64,000 nt of DNA from Linderina pennispora (Eukaryota > Kickxellomycota > Kickxellomycetes > Kickxellales > Kickxellaceae), in the NCBI RefSeq assembly GCF_002104995.1, contig NW_024468263.1, forward strand, positions 433,763-497,762, given 5' to 3'. Positions 42,456 to 52,100 of the stretch are shown here, one piece after another (position 1 is the first letter of the stretch; each line of letters opens with the position of its first letter). The notes beneath the pieces are model-generated. The model did no database searches. It saw only the letters and a list, made by a program, of their open reading frames with translations, and was not told where the DNA came from. A program made the translations under genes and the position numbers.

Positions 42456-43048
42456 CTAATTATCTGTAGAATATTTCAACTTCTCCATCGCCTCACGGTA
42501 CATAACACTCCTAGCCACCAAACCCCATGTGATCAAAACAACCTCGATCATCTCCCGATCAACACCTGGCTCTACTGATAAATGCCCAACCCCTGAGTAT
42601 CAAAGAGCCCAGCGCTGAAAGTCGCCACAATGCCTCTGCTGTTTTGCAACTCCCACTTCATTGTGCGCATATCGACCGCCCACTTGTATTTTGTGTCTGA
42701 TGCATCAGTGAACTTCCAGCCCATGCCCTTGGCGCGCTCGTTTGCTTCAATCCGTGTGTTCGGCCCGTGGATGATAGCAAAGCTGGTGACGAATGCATCA
42801 GAGTTAGCTACCAGAAGCTCTTGGCCGGTCAATGATAGGGGAATGGTGGTGGTGTCGAACAGAGTGCGCTCGTCGTCATCAAAGTCTGCTATGGCGGTGG
42901 AGAGCGTGATCTTGGTGGGCTCCGAGCCCAGCGTGTAGCGGAGCTGGCCATACATCCGAGCTTGCGCCACGGTGTCCACGTGGCCGTCAAAGACGTGCCA
43001 GCCCTTTGACCCCTTGCGTTTGAAAATACTATATGCTTGGCTGCTCAT
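42456..43048 (-). pseudogene. Tubby-like/LURP-one-like protein T1, C-terminus frameshifted
   Basis: From the ATG at 43048 (MSSQAYSIF) 158 codons are open to 42572. The domain shows the fungal tubby C-terminal-like pattern (YSIFKRKGSKGW, MYGQLRYTL, ANERAKGMGWKFTDASDTKYKW, MKWELQNSRGIVATFSAG). Near 42592 the frame slips by one base: family members continue with a conserved helix (MIEVVLITWGLVARSVMY), which is present here in another frame up to a stop at 42456-42458. The missing base lies in the GGGG/CCCC run of the segment encoding DTQG. The domain binds membrane lipid in other proteins; role here unknown. Confidence 0.6.
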
Positions 43049-43430
43049 AATTAAAAGACTAATTATCGATGGTATGAAGAAAGGTGGGAGAAGTGGTGGC
43101 CTGTGGTTGCAAGAGCGCTGTTTTATAGTGGCCTTGCAAGGCATAGCGAAGAATGCGCAGGTAGAATAAAACCAGATGCAAGGTTTTGTGTGATGATTCT
43201 CCGTGGTGCTGCATTCTTTTTTCCAACGATACCTTCCAGGACGATCACCCACCTCTTGGCATGCGTTATCGTGCCAAAATATCGTGTTGCCCAGGCGACG
43301 ATCGAGGGTCACCTGTACAACCGCGTGTGTAGCAGATGCGGCTGCACCTGGCTCTACAGCAGCCATAGTAGCCACTGCTATCGGTAAAAATTGACCAGCA
43401 GAGTACTGCAGTGGTTCCAAAAAAAAAAAG
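42470..43430 (-). repeat. Duplicated tubby unit, copy 1
   Basis: About 960 bp matching 45690-46654 in the same orientation, roughly 95% identical, covering the gene and about 380 bp upstream. Both copies end at an A-run on the plus strand (near 43421-43430 and 46645-46654), after which the flanks are unrelated. Confidence 0.85.
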
Positions 43431-43504
43431 CCGTAGCTGAGGTTGCAGGCTTAATGCGTCTTGCAAAGCGAGACGCGATTAGGCACTCCCCCTCCTGTTG
43501 TATG

Positions 43505-43613
43505 GCAGTGAGACTAGCCACGAAACAAAGCAAAGACCACAGATAAAAGCCGTATGTGACAGAGATACAGATTGTTTCCACAGTTTATTCTTTACTCAAA
43601 TACAAACACATCA
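43505..43613 (-). repeat. Dispersed repeat, arm 2
   Basis: Reverse-complement match to 38223-38350. Lies upstream of tubby copy T1, outside the duplicated unit. Confidence 0.75.
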
Positions 43614-44474
43614 ATCCCCTTTTGCTAATCCCATCATTATCAATTGATCGGCGAATTCTATATAGTTGCATTGGCAGTTCGGCAGTTATGTTATGTTCGT
43701 TGAATGTGTGGGGATTTTAAAAGTTATATTCAATACTGTAAGAAAAGAGAGAAAAGTGAATAGACGAGTTGCGCATGAGGAGTCTTTCAATATGGCCGTC
43801 TGTGCAACTTATCAGAGGCTAGACTCTAGCCTCCATATTGTAGGCTGTAGTAAGGCTCTCATTGGCACCTGGCTTGCTGTCACCTGATTCGGCTGACATG
43901 TCGACGTCAGGGAACAACTGCAGCAGGTATGCCAACAATGTGATAATTGTAAATCATCCTAGCCATGTTTCATACATATATTTCTTTACTTCAATTACCT
44001 TCCTACTTTGCTACTTTAGATATTCTTCTTACCATTTACAATTAGGCTTATTTTATTATTGATATATGGCCAAGCAGCATTATAGACTAATATCTATTGT
44101 TTAATGATTTAAGGTATTAAAGTCTTATTGCATAGAAGTTAAAGTAAAGCCAGAGGAGATAGTAGAAACTTTGGGACCATGTATATAAGTACCAGCTTCT
44201 ATATTCAATAAGGTTATAGATATGTAATTAATTCTGGTACTAGTATAGGTAGAATAGATATTACTTGGTCTGGTCATTTGTAGCCTATAGTTACTAAGCA
44301 ATGCCTATATCTGCCTCTGCTGCTCTCTATTTTGCATAAGCCAATGTTAATAATATAAGTAAGAATATAGTGCATAGGAATTATCACTGAAGTATAGTAT
44401 AGAGGTCATTCACAATTACTAAACTAGTTTAAAGATAGTTAAAACTTTTAATACTTTTATTCTTTTATTTTTTT

Positions 44475-44613
44475 GCACTTCTATAAAACCCCTATCAGTA
44501 TCCTAAAAAATTTCAGTTAATACACAATTAATATGCTTCTACTGAGATAGAGGCTGGGTCATAAGAAATCAACTGAATTTTTTTAGGATGCTAATGGGGT
44601 TTCATAGAAGTGC
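44475..44613. repeat. Long hairpin 1
   Basis: Arms 44475-44519 and 44569-44613 are imperfect inverted repeats of about 45 bp (shared core gcacttctat and atcctaaaaaa), with a loop of about 49 nt. Confidence 0.75.
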
Positions 44614-44725
44614 CCTTTCATGCATTTTTGTTTATTATATAGGAGGTCATTCAGAGTTAGTTATCTGCATAACAATTATTTATACATGTTGAAACTATTA
44701 GCAATTTTAGTGAAATAAAAATTTT

Positions 44726-44915
44726 ACCTAAACTACTATTGGCATCTTAGAAAAGTTTCAGTGAACATAATTTCCTTATAGTTACTTAGCCACATCTATT
44801 GAGATATTGACTTTTGTTGCCCAATGATAATTAACTCTAAATATACAAAGTTTTTTCTTTCTGGTTGAAATTATGTTTACTGAAACTTTTCTAAGTTACC
44901 AATAATAGTTTAGGT
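44726..44915. repeat. Long hairpin 2
   Basis: Arms 44726-44775 and 44863-44915 are imperfect inverted repeats of about 50 bp (shared core cttagaaaagtttcagt), with a loop of about 87 nt. The arm resembles that of hairpin 1. Confidence 0.75.
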
Positions 44916-45655
44916 GAAATGGCAAAAAATATTTGTATTTTAGAAATCACTTATAAGCATAGAAACATTCTGTACACAATAAGTAATATTAACCATAAGA
45001 AAAATAACTAGTAGCAAATATCTATTCTGAAAACGATTAATCAAATATCTAACAAAATTGTAATATACTAAAATTTACAAGTCCAAGAATGACCCCCATA
45101 ATCTAGCTGCTATTATCTTTTTAGCTATTACTAAATATTCTGATTTTTAAAATATTTATTCACTATTAGTACATGATTTATAATTTGTTTATTGGTAATT
45201 CTAATATATGATATATAGTTTCTTTAAACTTTCTTATTTGTGAATAGCCTCCTATGTGCCTACTGCAGCTATCCCTGATATCAATATATCAGCCAAATCA
45301 GGTGACAGTAAGCCAGCCACTAATAAGAGCCCCGCTACAGCCTACACTATAGAGGTAGCATCTTGATGGGTTGCGCAGGGATATTTTCAATATAGCCGTC
45401 TGTGCAGCTTATCAGAGGTTATTCCCTTTTCTCGCTTCAGTATTAAAAGGACCTTAAAAGTCCCCACATATTCAACGAGCACAACAACTGTAAATAATAC
45501 TAAATTAATTGGGATCACATCTATTTATTATATTAAATTAAAGTGTGACTCAGACACAGTCAAACCGATTTGAATAGGCACTCTATGACACTGGTTGGCG
45601 GAGGAGTGTCTAAAAACCATTAGTTCAGATGGTGGTGGCGGCTATTAATTCTGAA

Positions 45656-46275
45656 TTATTGGGCGTTAATACCTGGAATATCGCCATCAAACGTAGAATT
45701 TTTCAACTTCTCCATCACCTCACGATACATAACACTCCTGGCCACTAAACCCCATGTGATCAAAACAACCTCGATCATCTCCCGATCAACACCTGGCTCT
45801 ACTGATAAATGCCCAACCCCTTGAGTATCAAAGACCCAGCGCTGAAAGTCGCCACAGTGCCTCTGCTGTTTTGCAACTCCCACTTCATTGTGAACATATC
45901 GACCGCCCACTTGTACTTTGTGTCTGATGCATCAGTGAACTTCCAGCCCATGCCCTTGGCGCGCTCATTTGCTTCAATCCGTGTGTTTGGCCCATGGATG
46001 ATAGCAAAGCTGGTGACGAATGCATCAGAGTTAGCTACCAGAAGCTCTTGGCCGGTCGATGGTAGAGGAATGGTGGTGGTGTTAAACACGGTGCGCTCGT
46101 CGTCATCAAAGTCTGCTATGGCGGTGGAGAGCGTGATCTTGGTGGGCTCCGAGCCCAGTGTGTAGCGGAGCTGGCCGTACATCCGAGCTTGCGCCACGGT
46201 GTCCACGTGGCCGTCAAAGACGTGCCAGCCCTTTGACCCCTTGCGTTTGAAAATACTATATGCTTGGCTGCTCAT
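45656..46275 (-). pseudogene. Tubby-like/LURP-one-like protein T2, C-terminus frameshifted
   Basis: From the ATG at 46275, 158 codons are open to 45799, nearly identical to T1. The frame again slips before the conserved C-terminal helix, but at another base. T2 lacks one C within the segment GCTGGGTCTTTGAT (about 45834), while the downstream GGGG run that is short in T1 is full length here. The helix (MIEVVLITWGLVARSVMYREVMEKL) stays open in the other frame to the stop at 45656. So the two copies were frameshifted independently and both now end LGIYQ. Confidence 0.6.
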
Positions 46276-46654
46276 AATTAAAAGACTAGTTATCGATGGT
46301 ATGAAGAAAGATGGGAGAAGTGGTGGTCTGTGGTTGCAAGAGCGCTGTTTTATAGTGGCCTTGCAAGGCATAGCGAAGAATGCGCAGGTAGAATAAAACC
46401 AGGTACAAGGTTTTGTGTGACGATTCTCCGTGCTGCTGCATTCTTTTTTCCAACGATGCCTTCCAGGACGATCACTCACCTCTTGGCATGCGTTATCGTG
46501 CCAAGATATCGTGTTGCCCAGGCGACGGTCGAGGGTCGCCTATGCAACCGCGTATGTAGCGGATGCGGCTGCACCTGGCTCTACAGCAGCCATAGTAGCC
46601 GCTGCTATCGGTAAAAATTGACCAGCAGAGTACTGCAGTGGTTCAAAAAAAAAG
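45690..46654 (-). repeat. Duplicated tubby unit, copy 2
   Basis: Pairs with 42470-43430 in the same orientation; see that entry for extent. Confidence 0.85.
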
Positions 46655-47197
46655 GGACTACCCGAGGCAAAGGTCCACCTGCCTGGCAACGCTCTAACGC
46701 ACCAACAGCCGGCCCTAGGTACCCTCATGGACATGGGTGCTGGCATTAGGCCGCAAGTGCCGCCCTGTGCTACCATGCTCAAGATTGGCTACAGGTAAAA
46801 GGGCCCCAAGCGCCCGACAGCCCACTTTCCCCTCCTCAGTTGGCTCTACAGGTACCTTCCTCAATACATGCCGATAAACACTCATTTGTCTGAATGCTAG
46901 CCATGGGGCCAAGGTACATGAGGAAATGTCTGCTACATGCATCAGTGCAACGGGTAATCTAATCAAACGCGCGCCGACGCAAATGCAATCACCGCGCCTC
47001 TCTGCAAGAATAGGCCTGGAAATGCCGCACCCCCGCAAGCACAGCAGGAAAAGAAAAAATGGCATAATTTTTTCCCACGTGCCGCATATTTACGCCTCGT
47101 GAACTGCACTCCGCCTTGCATTAGCAAAACCCCTCTTACCGCTTTACAGCCTGCACGTTAACAGCACTCCCACTTTTTGCCTCGCTATAAAATAATA
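46276..47197. other. Intergenic region upstream of the J-protein gene
   Basis: First part is the duplicated upstream region of T2. From 46655 to 47197 there is no recognised gene or repeat. Confidence 0.5.
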
Positions 47198-47578
47198 ATG
47201 GATGATTTAGATTTTTACGACATCCTCGAGTGTGCCCCACACTCCTCGCTTGCCGACATCCACACACAGTACTACAAGTTGGCCAAACGACACCATCCGG
47301 ACAAGACCGAGAAATCCGCGCTCTGGGAGAAGATCCGCGCAGCCCACGAGGTTCTAGGCGACGAAAAGCAGCGCGCGCTGTACGACCGCTGGCGCGCCAG
47401 CAGAGTGCCGGTGCCGTTTGAGAAATACAGACAGACGGCGCAGGCACATGCGGTGCACTGGAGCTTCAGTGGCCAACGCGCAATCTCCGATAGCAGCGCC
47501 CGCCAGTGGTGGGAGTGGCGCGAGCAGGGGAACCGCGTGCCGGATCTGTACGAGCGGTTCCGCAACTACGAGGTGTGA
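47198..47578 (+). CDS. J-domain co-chaperone, DNAJC12-like
   Basis: 126 aa from ATG 47198. N-terminal J domain (DFYDILECAPHSSLADIHTQYYKLAKRHHPDKT in parts) with the Hsp70-activating HPD at residues 33-35. It is followed by YDRWRASRVPVPFEKY and a C-terminus ending LYERFRNYEV. Both the YDxWRxSxxxxPF block and the RFRNYE terminus match vertebrate DNAJC12. The human protein is about 198 aa, so the middle is shorter here. Acts with cytosolic Hsp70; DNAJC12 serves aromatic amino acid hydroxylases in animals, but the fungal client is unknown. Confidence 0.85.
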   Translation: MDDLDFYDILECAPHSSLADIHTQYYKLAKRHHPDKTEKSALWEKIRAAHEVLGDEKQRALYDRWRASRVPVPFEKYRQTAQAHAVHWSFSGQRAISDSSARQWWEWREQGNRVPDLYERFRNYEV

Positions 47579-47680
47579 GGTTTGCGTTGCCCGTAATAGC
47601 TTTACTGGGCGGCGTCTGCGGATAATTTTTGCGTGTGAATAGTAGTTATTTAGGAGGCGTAATGCTAAATTCCACTCAGT

Positions 47681-47956
47681 ATGCCGCTTTTGTTTGATCA
47701 GATACTCGAGGACTTGAAGGGAGGCGAGCCCGATATGAAGAGCGCCAGGGAGCTCGGTGCTAGACGTGTGGAGGCGGTGGGCAAGGAAGTGCTCGCGGGC
47801 CCGGCGCTCAGCACTGCATGCATGCAGAACCTCGATGCGCTGGTCACTACCGTCCACCAGGTCCGGGCCTCCCACCCACAGGTGCAGGATGCACAGGCGC
47901 GGATCGGCGACATACTGGCCGACGCCCAAGAGCTCAGCTATCATATCTCCGAGTGA
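47681..47956 (+). CDS. Hypothetical 91-aa helical protein
   Basis: ATG at 47681, about 100 bp after the J-protein gene on the same strand. The product is predicted soluble and mostly helical (FDQILEDLKGG; ALSTACMQNLDALVTTVHQVRASHPQVQDAQARIGDILADAQEL in parts), without signal peptide or Cys motifs. Size and coiled-coil tendency resemble small subunits of multi-subunit complexes, but I cannot assign a family. Confidence 0.5.
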   Translation: MPLLFDQILEDLKGGEPDMKSARELGARRVEAVGKEVLAGPALSTACMQNLDALVTTVHQVRASHPQVQDAQARIGDILADAQELSYHISE

Positions 47957-48003
47957 ATGAAAATAAATATTATCTCAATGGTCTAAGGTATTTAAAAGGT
48001 ATG

Positions 48004-51000
48004 TTATTTTTTGCGGCTCGCCGATCGCCTCGGCACATACTCTTCGTCGTCATCCATGAGGTCCTCGTCGGACTCGTCCGAGTCAAATTCCTCGGGGTTG
48101 GTGCTATTTGGATATGTGATGCAGGCGACACGGACGACTTTCAGGTTATTGCTGGCAGGCACACGCTTGCTCGAGGGCTGGTTGGTCTCGGGGTCGTCGG
48201 GGACGGGCACGTCGCGCAATAAAATGGGCTTGCCGGGCATTCCCGCGTACTCACCTAGGGCATTGGGTACCGGCAGGCGGCCGAGCAGACGTGTGGCCGT
48301 GAGGGTATCGCAGCTTCCCCACTGGATGCGCTGCCGCCGGCGCTGCTTCTTGCTGCCCACATCGACCGACGGCAGGCGCGGCAGTTCGATTGATTTGCGC
48401 TTGCTGCCGTCATGTGCATCGCTGCTGTCGCTGGGTTCCACAGGCCCAGCCTCTTGGAACCCCTCCAGTAGTGCCCTGCTGGAGCCCGGCATAGCTGCCA
48501 TGTCAGTGTCGGACAGGTCGTCGGCAGGCGTCAATGGGCGGGTCTCGACCAGCTCGTGGATCGCGGCATTGGCGGCAATCGGCAGATTGGCCACGCCCAG
48601 TCCCACTGTGTCGTCTGGCAGCTCTGCGCTGGCCATGGACACGTCGCTCGCCGAGTCGTCGTCGTCCAAGCCGCTGGCATAAACATAGTCGCCGTCCTCG
48701 TTGATCTCACCGCGTGCCACACGTCGCAGCAGCGCGCGCTCCTGCATCATCGACGAGGGTGACGGCGGCCGGTCGCCCTCCTTTTCGACGGTGTATTTCT
48801 CGATCTTGCATGTAAGGTACGTCGAGTTGCGCCTGGTGTTGAGTTTCGTCAGCCGGTCCAGCTGCAGGGGCCCCATTTTCGACAGCGGCTTCTGGACTAC
48901 GTGCTTGGCCTTTGGCAGGGTCTGTGTGGCACGGAACCGCCGGCTGCCGGAAGTCTCTGCATCAGCTGCTGTGCTTGTGGTGACTGCCTGGCCCAGACGA
49001 CGTGCCCGCAGCGACCGCAGCCGTGCCAGCGCCGGGGTCTCCTCTTTTTCCTCCTGGTTCTCCTCTGCGTCCACTGGCTTCGATGCTACTGATGCCATGC
49101 TGTTCGTGTCGTTCTCTGCGGATTTGGGTTCTGGGCCGACTGTGGACGCAGGGGCTGCGCGCGGTCTGTCCTCAGAGTCTTGCAGCGAAGCCTCGGCGCT
49201 CTCAATAATGGGTTCAGTGGAAGGCGCAAAGGCAGAGATGTTGAAATTGTTGAACGTCGATGCATTGGCCGATAGCCGCAGTGACAGCCGCGGCGAAAGC
49301 TCCTCGCCATCGTGCTTCATTTGCACCTGCTGCGCAGCGGCCATGTTTTCGTCGGCCATCAGGAACAGGCTGTCGATATGCGCGATTGTCGGCGAGGCAG
49401 TGGCCGGGCTGTCTTTGAAATCCATGTCGCTGACCAGATTGGCATCGGTTATTTTGCGTGCCTGCCGGACAGGCGTCTCTGGGCCATTCTCTGCCGACTC
49501 TTCGTCGATGGCCATGGGCGAGACCGCGCTGGACTCGTTGCTGCTGCGTGCAAGCTCGCCCAACGGCATGTCATCGTCCTCCGACTTGTCTGCCATATCA
49601 GCTGCCTCTACATTTGGTGTGCTGGACTTTAGCGGAATGAACGGCATCGACGAGTCCACTGTGGTGCCGTGGGTTGCGTTACATGTCTCGCTCTCCTCGC
49701 TGCTGTCGACGGCGATCCTGCTGCTGCCTTGCTCCAGCGGGTCCTCGTCCGACTGCGTGCTATGGACTGGCTGTATTGGCGGCTGCACCCGGGTCTTCTG
49801 GAATCCATGGACGTGCAGTGGCCGTGCAGAGTTTCCGGAATGCATGTCGTTGTGGTCGGTTGGCTGGTGTACCGGTGGCATCATGTGGGGCTTTGCAGCA
49901 ACCTGCACAGACCGTATAGACATTGGCGGGGATTGTGGCAGGCTGATTTCCTCCGACCGCTTGTCGATTTCGACGACCGGGTAGACGCGCGCAGTGACCA
50001 TCGGGACGCGTTCCGCAGGGGCACTCATAGGTGCATGTTCCGGCGATCTTGGCGACTGCCTGCCCAGTAGGCCGATTTTGGCGCGGAGAATCGAGCGTTT
50101 GGGCTTGAGTGTCGTCGGAGACGCTGGCGGGTCGGTGTCGGGCTGCTGTGGGGTGGAGTTTGGTGGTTGGGTTAATAGGGTGGAGAGTGGAATGGTGGCT
50201 GTGGATGCGGGGAAGAGCTGGGTAGATTGGGAGTGGTGCAAATGGAGGGTGTCTTTGGACAGATGGATGCTCAGGCGCGGGCTGTTGCTGATTGACACCA
50301 AGGAAGGATCATTGACTGACAAAAGTGACTGGCTTAACATGCCGCCGGCAGCCGAGCACACAACCATGCTGCGCTGGCTGCGCGGCGACAGCGCAGCCAG
50401 GCGCGTGCCCAAGAGCAGCAGGTAGCGGCGGGCACGTTTCAGGTGCTTCTTCTGCTGTTTGGAAATGGGCCGGGAGGCGGGGCGGTCAAGCACAGTGGCG
50501 GCGGCCTCGGCAGCGGCATGAACAACAATATTGACAGTGGTGGCAGCATGGTTGGCGGAGGAGCGCCTGCTGGGAGTTAGTGTGGAGAAGATGCGGGAAA
50601 TCAATCGCGTGGCGCGATTTGTGGATGACCGGTGGTGTGTGGTATTTACCTGTGGATGGTGATGGTGGTTGCTGTTGTGAATTGGGCGGGCATTGTCGCT
50701 GGTGTCGCTAGGTGGCGATGACCGCTGGAACCAGTTGCGAATGGACCGGCCGCGACGGACCTTGGTGGTCTCGATTGTAGCGGCAGATGCGTTGGAGGCG
50801 GCGAAGGCCGGTGGTGAGGAGATCATTGGCTCGGACCGCGACAATGGCGGCTCGGACCGCGAATAGGCCAGTGGCGGTGGCACCCACCCCTGGTCCTTGC
50901 GGCGACGCGCACTGACCGAGCCCTTGAATGCCAGCTGCTGCAATTCGTGGCGGCGGCGGCGGAATGTGCGACGTGCAAGCGCACCACGGGCGATCCGCTG

Positions 51001-51657
51001 TATTAATAAAGCGCTGCTGCGCATGCGCATGTACTGTCTCTGGGCCATTATGCTCCTCCACCACGCTTGTAGCTTGACTGCGCTCGCCTACAAGAGAGAG
51101 AGAGAGAGAGAGAGAGAAAGAAAAGCGGTGGTGGCAACAATCAGCAGTCAGAGAACACAAAAGGTATGTGAGCGAGAAAATAAAAACCCACAGGCGACAA
51201 TAGTCGCTCTGCTGGTGATTGTGAAAAGCTGTAATGAATAGAGAAAGTGCGGGTGGGAGGATGTCTGGAATAGGAAATAGCAGAACGGCGTACCTCGTGC
51301 TCTGGGGTGTTGAAGTATACGTCGTCCAGCGGCAATAGCATCAACACCTGGGTCCTCCGGCGGTGCTCGTCGTGGGCCTGCATTCTGCGAAACTCTGCAT
51401 TGGACGCGGGCCCGAATAACGCATCCTCGTCGTCGGCATCGCTGGCTATGCTATCAACATCCGACAGGCCGCTGACCGGGCGATAGCTCATTTCTATAGC
51501 AACAAATGCGGGTGGGTGAGGTGTATGCTAGGGTGTTTTCTGCATGCTGCTGGCAATGGAAGACTAGCAATGGAAGGCTGGCAAGCAGCGTGGAGGCAGT
51601 GTTGTTACCTTTGCGGCGAGAGGTTGCTGTTACTGGAATGCTCTCAAAGGTTGTCAT
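48004..51657 (-). CDS. Large disordered IQ-motif protein, three exons
   Basis: Proposed exons: 51609-51657 (MTTFESIPVTATSRRK), 51294-51493, and 48004-51087, with introns 51494-51608 (115 nt) and 51088-51293 (206 nt). Both have GT-AG ends and keep the frame; total about 1110 aa. Exon 3 begins with tandem IQ-type helices (VKLQAWWRSIMAQRQ; LLIQRIARGALARRTF), which bind calmodulin or myosin-light-chain-like proteins. The rest is long, low-complexity Ser/Pro/Glu-rich sequence with a basic patch near the end (SKKQRRRQRIQW) and an acidic, SR-like C-terminus. No family recognised. Translation could instead start in exon 2 (MSYRPVSG, 51491). Confidence 0.7.
51093..51117. repeat. AG/CT dinucleotide repeat at a splice acceptor
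   Basis: (AG)n on the plus strand forms the (CT)n polypyrimidine tract right before the proposed TAG acceptor of the second intron (51088-51090) of the IQ protein gene. Confidence 0.8.
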
Positions 51658-52100
51658 AATGCACAAAACAAGTAAAAGGCCAGGTGTTTTTGGGTGTGCA
51701 GAGGTCGTTAAATTAGCACGAATTGAAGGCGGACGGGGAATAATGATAATAAAAACGCCGTATTTTTAGAAAACAAAAATGCAATAAAAGAGGTGAGGAG
51801 GAAAAAGGAAAGAGGAGCTTCTAGGTTTACAAATTTTCGCAATGCATAATGGCTGCAAGACCACCAAGCCGCGAGGAGGAAAGAAAGATCGGCCACATAC
51901 GACAAAAGAAACCAAGGGAGATGTGGGGGAGGATCCAATCAAGATCAGGCCATGTGCAGCCAATACATGGGTTGAAAAAACCGGTGGCCAAATCGCCGGG
52001 ATGGGAGCAATGCCGAGGAGAGGGCTGGAGTAGCTGCGTGTGGGGCCCCACATCGCAGCCAGCCAACTCTCGGAAAGACCATCCGAAACCACCACAAAAG
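51658..52100. other. Intergenic region between IQ protein and BUB2 genes
   Basis: Both neighbours are on the minus strand, so this holds the BUB2 3' flank and the IQ gene promoter. Nothing else seen. Confidence 0.5.

Larger units (their letters stand above)
43691..45488. mobile_element. Candidate foldback element: AT-rich block with nested inverted repeats
   Basis: The ends form a broken inverted repeat. 43691-43757 pairs with the reverse complement of 45421-45488, and 43825-43928 with that of 45253-45352. Between these arm parts lies a segment present in the same orientation on both sides (43765-43816 and 45367-45418; shared core gccgtctgtgca). The 1.3-kb interior is very AT-rich, has no coding frame of note, and carries two hairpins of about 45-50 bp arms. 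No transposase is present. It looks like a non-autonomous foldback or MITE-like element; the name is inference. Confidence 0.55.

Noticed and set aside
43049-43420. N-terminal extension of tubby copy T1 in the same frame
   Set aside because: The duplicated copy has the equivalent start at MSSQAYSIF, family members start there, and the extension is upstream untranslated DNA.
48011-49984. Plus-strand frames of 223 and 427 codons
   Set aside because: Antisense shadows of the IQ-motif gene; Ser-rich by frame reflection.
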